Shown: one piece after another, positions 5,202 to 6,704 of the stretch | Position numbering within the stretch: position 1 is the stretch's first letter | How the letters are laid out: the number at the start of each line of letters is the position of its first letter | Origin: Chitinophaga pinensis | GTDB taxonomy: Bacteria > Bacteroidota > Bacteroidia > SXHM01 | Direction of reading: 5' to 3' | DNA length: 6,704 bases | Assembly (NCBI GenBank): GCA_945889235.1 | Contig: CAMDBK010000175.1 | Coordinates: 1-6,704 of the forward strand | Notes under the pieces: generated by a model | Told to the model about the DNA's origin: nothing | What the model saw: only the letters and a program-made list of their open reading frames with translations | Databases searched by the model: none | Program-made: the position numbers and the translations under genes

Positions 5202-5828
5202 CTATTGAAAAGGTCTTTCAAATTTAATGAGTTTGTTTTTTGCCCGAACATCTTTTAAAAACCTGCCAAAGTTAATTTCAAAAGTAAGACGGTGTGAGAA
5301 ATAATCGCCTGAGGCATACTCACTGAAAAAGCGCGCATAGCGAACGGTGAACGATTGATGAAACAACCAGAAACGAAACCCGGCACTTAAACAGGCACCA
5401 TATTGCCAGCGTGTTCCCAGCGACTGAAATGTATAACCTCCTCCCACAAAAACTCCCCACTTTTTCTTAAATTCTTTGGTGGCAAGATGCCCGTAATTAA
5501 CTTCAGCTAATAGCGGAATATCACTGAAGAAAAACATGCGGAATAATACTTTGGTGCGGAAATGTATTCCTGTTGTCACAGGCGAAACAAAGGCAATACT
5601 AAAATTGGTTCGCGGTTGCCAGAGATTAATCTGTGTAGTTAAACCTAAGGAATGAACAGGCGAAACTTTGGTTCCGGTCTCCAGCAAATGACAACTGTAG
5701 CCTGCTGAAAATTTTATTCTTCTTCCAAACTGCGCATCAGCCTCAAATCTGAATACTATAATAAACAGTAAGGCTGTAAAAAACCAACGTATTTGTATTC
5801 TTTTGTTTAAGCCGTAGAAAAATTTCAA
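5202..5828 (-). CDS. Putative outer-membrane beta-barrel protein, unknown function
   Basis: I do not recognise a named family. From a TTG at 5828 the product has 208 residues and a plausible signal peptide: basic MKFFYGLNKRIQIR, hydrophobic WFFTALLFIIVF, and cleavage near EADA-Q. The mature part alternates hydrophobic/aromatic and polar residues in short strands (for example IKFSAGYSCHL, FSIAFVSPV, GIHFRTKVLFRM, GVFVGGGYTFQSLG, FTVRYARFF, HRLTFEINFGRF), which is typical of a small outer-membrane barrel of about 8-10 strands. The frame extends upstream to an ATG at 5894 and a TTG at 5906, but that extension would bury the signal peptide and overlap the probable promoter of the divergent receptor gene, so I prefer 5828. 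A weak AAATTTTG (minus strand, 5851-5844) could serve as its -7 element. It is divergent from a TonB-dependent receptor and may be co-expressed with it; that is inference. Confidence 0.65.
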   Translation of the reverse strand: MKFFYGLNKRIQIRWFFTALLFIIVFRFEADAQFGRRIKFSAGYSCHLLETGTKVSPVHSLGLTTQINLWQPRTNFSIAFVSPVTTGIHFRTKVLFRMFFFSDIPLLAEVNYGHLATKEFKKKWGVFVGGGYTFQSLGTRWQYGACLSAGFRFWLFHQSFTVRYARFFSEYASGDYFSHRLTFEINFGRFLKDVRAKNKLIKFERPFQ

Positions 5829-5829
5829 A

Positions 5830-5862
5830 TTTGTTGCAAGAATCAAAATTTTATTACTTTTA
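5830..5862 (+). promoter_or_regulatory. Possible promoter of the TonB-dependent receptor gene
   Basis: TTTG at 5830-5833 (or TTG at 5834-5836) is followed after 21 (or 18) nt by TACTTTTA at 5855-5862, which matches the -7 motif except at the last base. Both spacings are close to those of known Bacteroidota promoters. The leader to the ATG at 5921 would be about 50-55 nt, with no Shine-Dalgarno sequence. Confidence 0.4.
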
Positions 5863-5920
5863 GCCGCCTCGGGAAAATAAAACTGAGTTAACATAGACTT
5901 AAACAAAACATTAAACCAAT

Positions 5921-6704
5921 ATGAAAAGACTGTTACAATTCACGTTACTTTTCTTCATTACAGGGCTGTTGAGCCTTAGCGTTTCAGCACAGGAAAAAAC
6001 AATTACCGGTAAAGTTACCGATAATAAAACTAAGCAACCACTTATTGGTGCCAGCGTTGGAGTAAAGGGTACAACATCAGGTGTTACAACAGATCCCGAT
6101 GGAAAATTTTTTATAAAAGTGGATGTAACCAACCCGGTTACACTTCAGATTACTTATGTGGGTTACGAAAAAATAGAAAAGGAAGTAACAAGTGCTACCT
6201 CTACTCTGGATATTTCTCTTCCTTCAATTATAGTGCAGGGGAAAGAAGTAGTTATCAGTGGTTCGCGGATAAGTGAAACTATTCAGGAATCTTCTGCATC
6301 TATTCAAAAGATGAGTGCCTTGGAAATACGGGAAATAGCTTCAGGAGATTTTTATCAGGGATTAAGTACCATGAAAGGAATTGACATCAGTACATCCAGC
6401 ATGGGTTTTCAGGCGATAAATATGCGCGGATTTAATACCACCGCTCCGGTTCGTATGGTTCAGTTTGTTGATGGAATGGATAATCAGGCTCCGGGATTGA
6501 ACTTTCCGGTGGGTAACATGGTTGGTTTAAATGACCTGGATGTGCAAAGTGTTGAGGTTATTACCGGTGCAGCATCTGCACTTTACGGGCCTAATGCTTT
6601 TCAGGGTGTTATAAGCATGACTTCAAAAAATCCATATGATAATGAAGGGCTTGCTATTCAACTAAAAGCAGGAAGCCGCAATATGGCTGACGGACAAATC
6701 CGTT
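5921..6704 (+). CDS. TonB-dependent receptor, N-terminal part (3' truncated by window)
   Basis: The frame is open to the window end (261 codons plus one base). The signal peptide is MKRLLQFTLLFFITGLLSLSVSAQ, cut near Ala23/Gln24. Residues about 26-102 form a carboxypeptidase-regulatory-like domain (ITGKVTDNKTKQPLIGASV, DPDGKFFIKV, TYVGYEK). A TonB-box-like stretch, KEVVISGSR (108-116), leads into the plug domain at about 120-240, with hallmark sequences AINMRGFNTT (165-174), QFVDGMDNQAPG (181-192) and VEVITGAASALYGPNAFQGV (211-230). The product is an outer-membrane gated importer energised by TonB-ExbBD. The barrel and ligand-recognising parts are outside the window, so the substrate cannot be told. 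The plug is not clearly SusC-like and no SusD partner is visible on this side. The start is ATG at 5921, fixed by the signal peptide. The gene is divergent from the barrel-protein gene. Confidence 0.93.
   Translation, partial: MKRLLQFTLLFFITGLLSLSVSAQEKTITGKVTDNKTKQPLIGASVGVKGTTSGVTTDPDGKFFIKVDVTNPVTLQITYVGYEKIEKEVTSATSTLDISLPSIIVQGKEVVISGSRISETIQESSASIQKMSALEIREIASGDFYQGLSTMKGIDISTSSMGFQAINMRGFNTTAPVRMVQFVDGMDNQAPGLNFPVGNMVGLNDLDVQSVEVITGAASALYGPNAFQGVISMTSKNPYDNEGLAIQLKAGSRNMADGQIR

Noticed and set aside
5911..6132. Minus-strand 73-codon frame at the start of the receptor gene
   Set aside because: It is antisense to the signal peptide and regulatory-like domain of a clear TonB-dependent receptor; no domain or start signal supports it.
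5921..6704. SusC-type polysaccharide importer
   Set aside because: The visible plug resembles a general TonB-dependent receptor, and no SusD-like gene is present in the window. The diagnostic remainder of the protein is cut off.

Overview
The window reads as a typical Bacteroidota (Bacteroidetes) chromosome segment. The signs are a TonB-dependent receptor with an N-terminal carboxypeptidase-regulatory-like domain, a TPR/PD40-propeller envelope protein of the PorE type, a DUF6438-type lipoprotein, futalosine-pathway MqnA, very weak Shine-Dalgarno signals, and several matches to the Bacteroidota -7 promoter motif TAnnTTTG close to start codons. I cannot place it below phylum level. Most genes sit at about 42-52% G+C in the lines I counted by hand.

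Layout. (1) 1-1190: the C-terminal part of ferrous-iron transporter FeoB, cut by the window edge. (2) 1180-1540: a compact cassette bounded by 30-bp inverted terminal arms and carrying one A+T-rich gene for a small GIY-YIG endonuclease. The left arm contains the feoB stop codon and the right arm encodes the last residues and stop of the nuclease. (3) 1552-2172: a SprT-like zinc metalloprotease-fold protein. (4) 2173-2233: a 61-bp palindrome that is the same pair of arms in opposite orientation with almost nothing between them, so it looks like a miniature, gene-less version of the cassette. (5) 2260-3006: mqnA, chorismate dehydratase of the futalosine route to menaquinone. (6) 3098-4690: a secreted TPR + PD40 propeller + carboxypeptidase-regulatory-like protein that lacks the OmpA domain usual in PorE. 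(7) On the minus strand, 4684-5172 (DUF6438-like lipoprotein, whose stop overlaps the preceding convergent gene) and 5202-5828 (small outer-membrane beta-barrel-like protein). (8) 5921-6704: the start of a TonB-dependent receptor, divergent from the barrel gene and cut by the right edge.

The genes do not form one pathway. FeoB and MqnA are housekeeping functions for anaerobic or microaerobic life (Fe(II) uptake, menaquinone), and the right half is cell-envelope material. The most notable content is the GIY-YIG nuclease flanked by hairpin-forming arms, together with its miniature copy about 0.63 kb away. The sequence supports a nuclease-associated mobile or dispersed element with autonomous-like and non-autonomous-like forms. 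Mobility itself is inferred, not shown.
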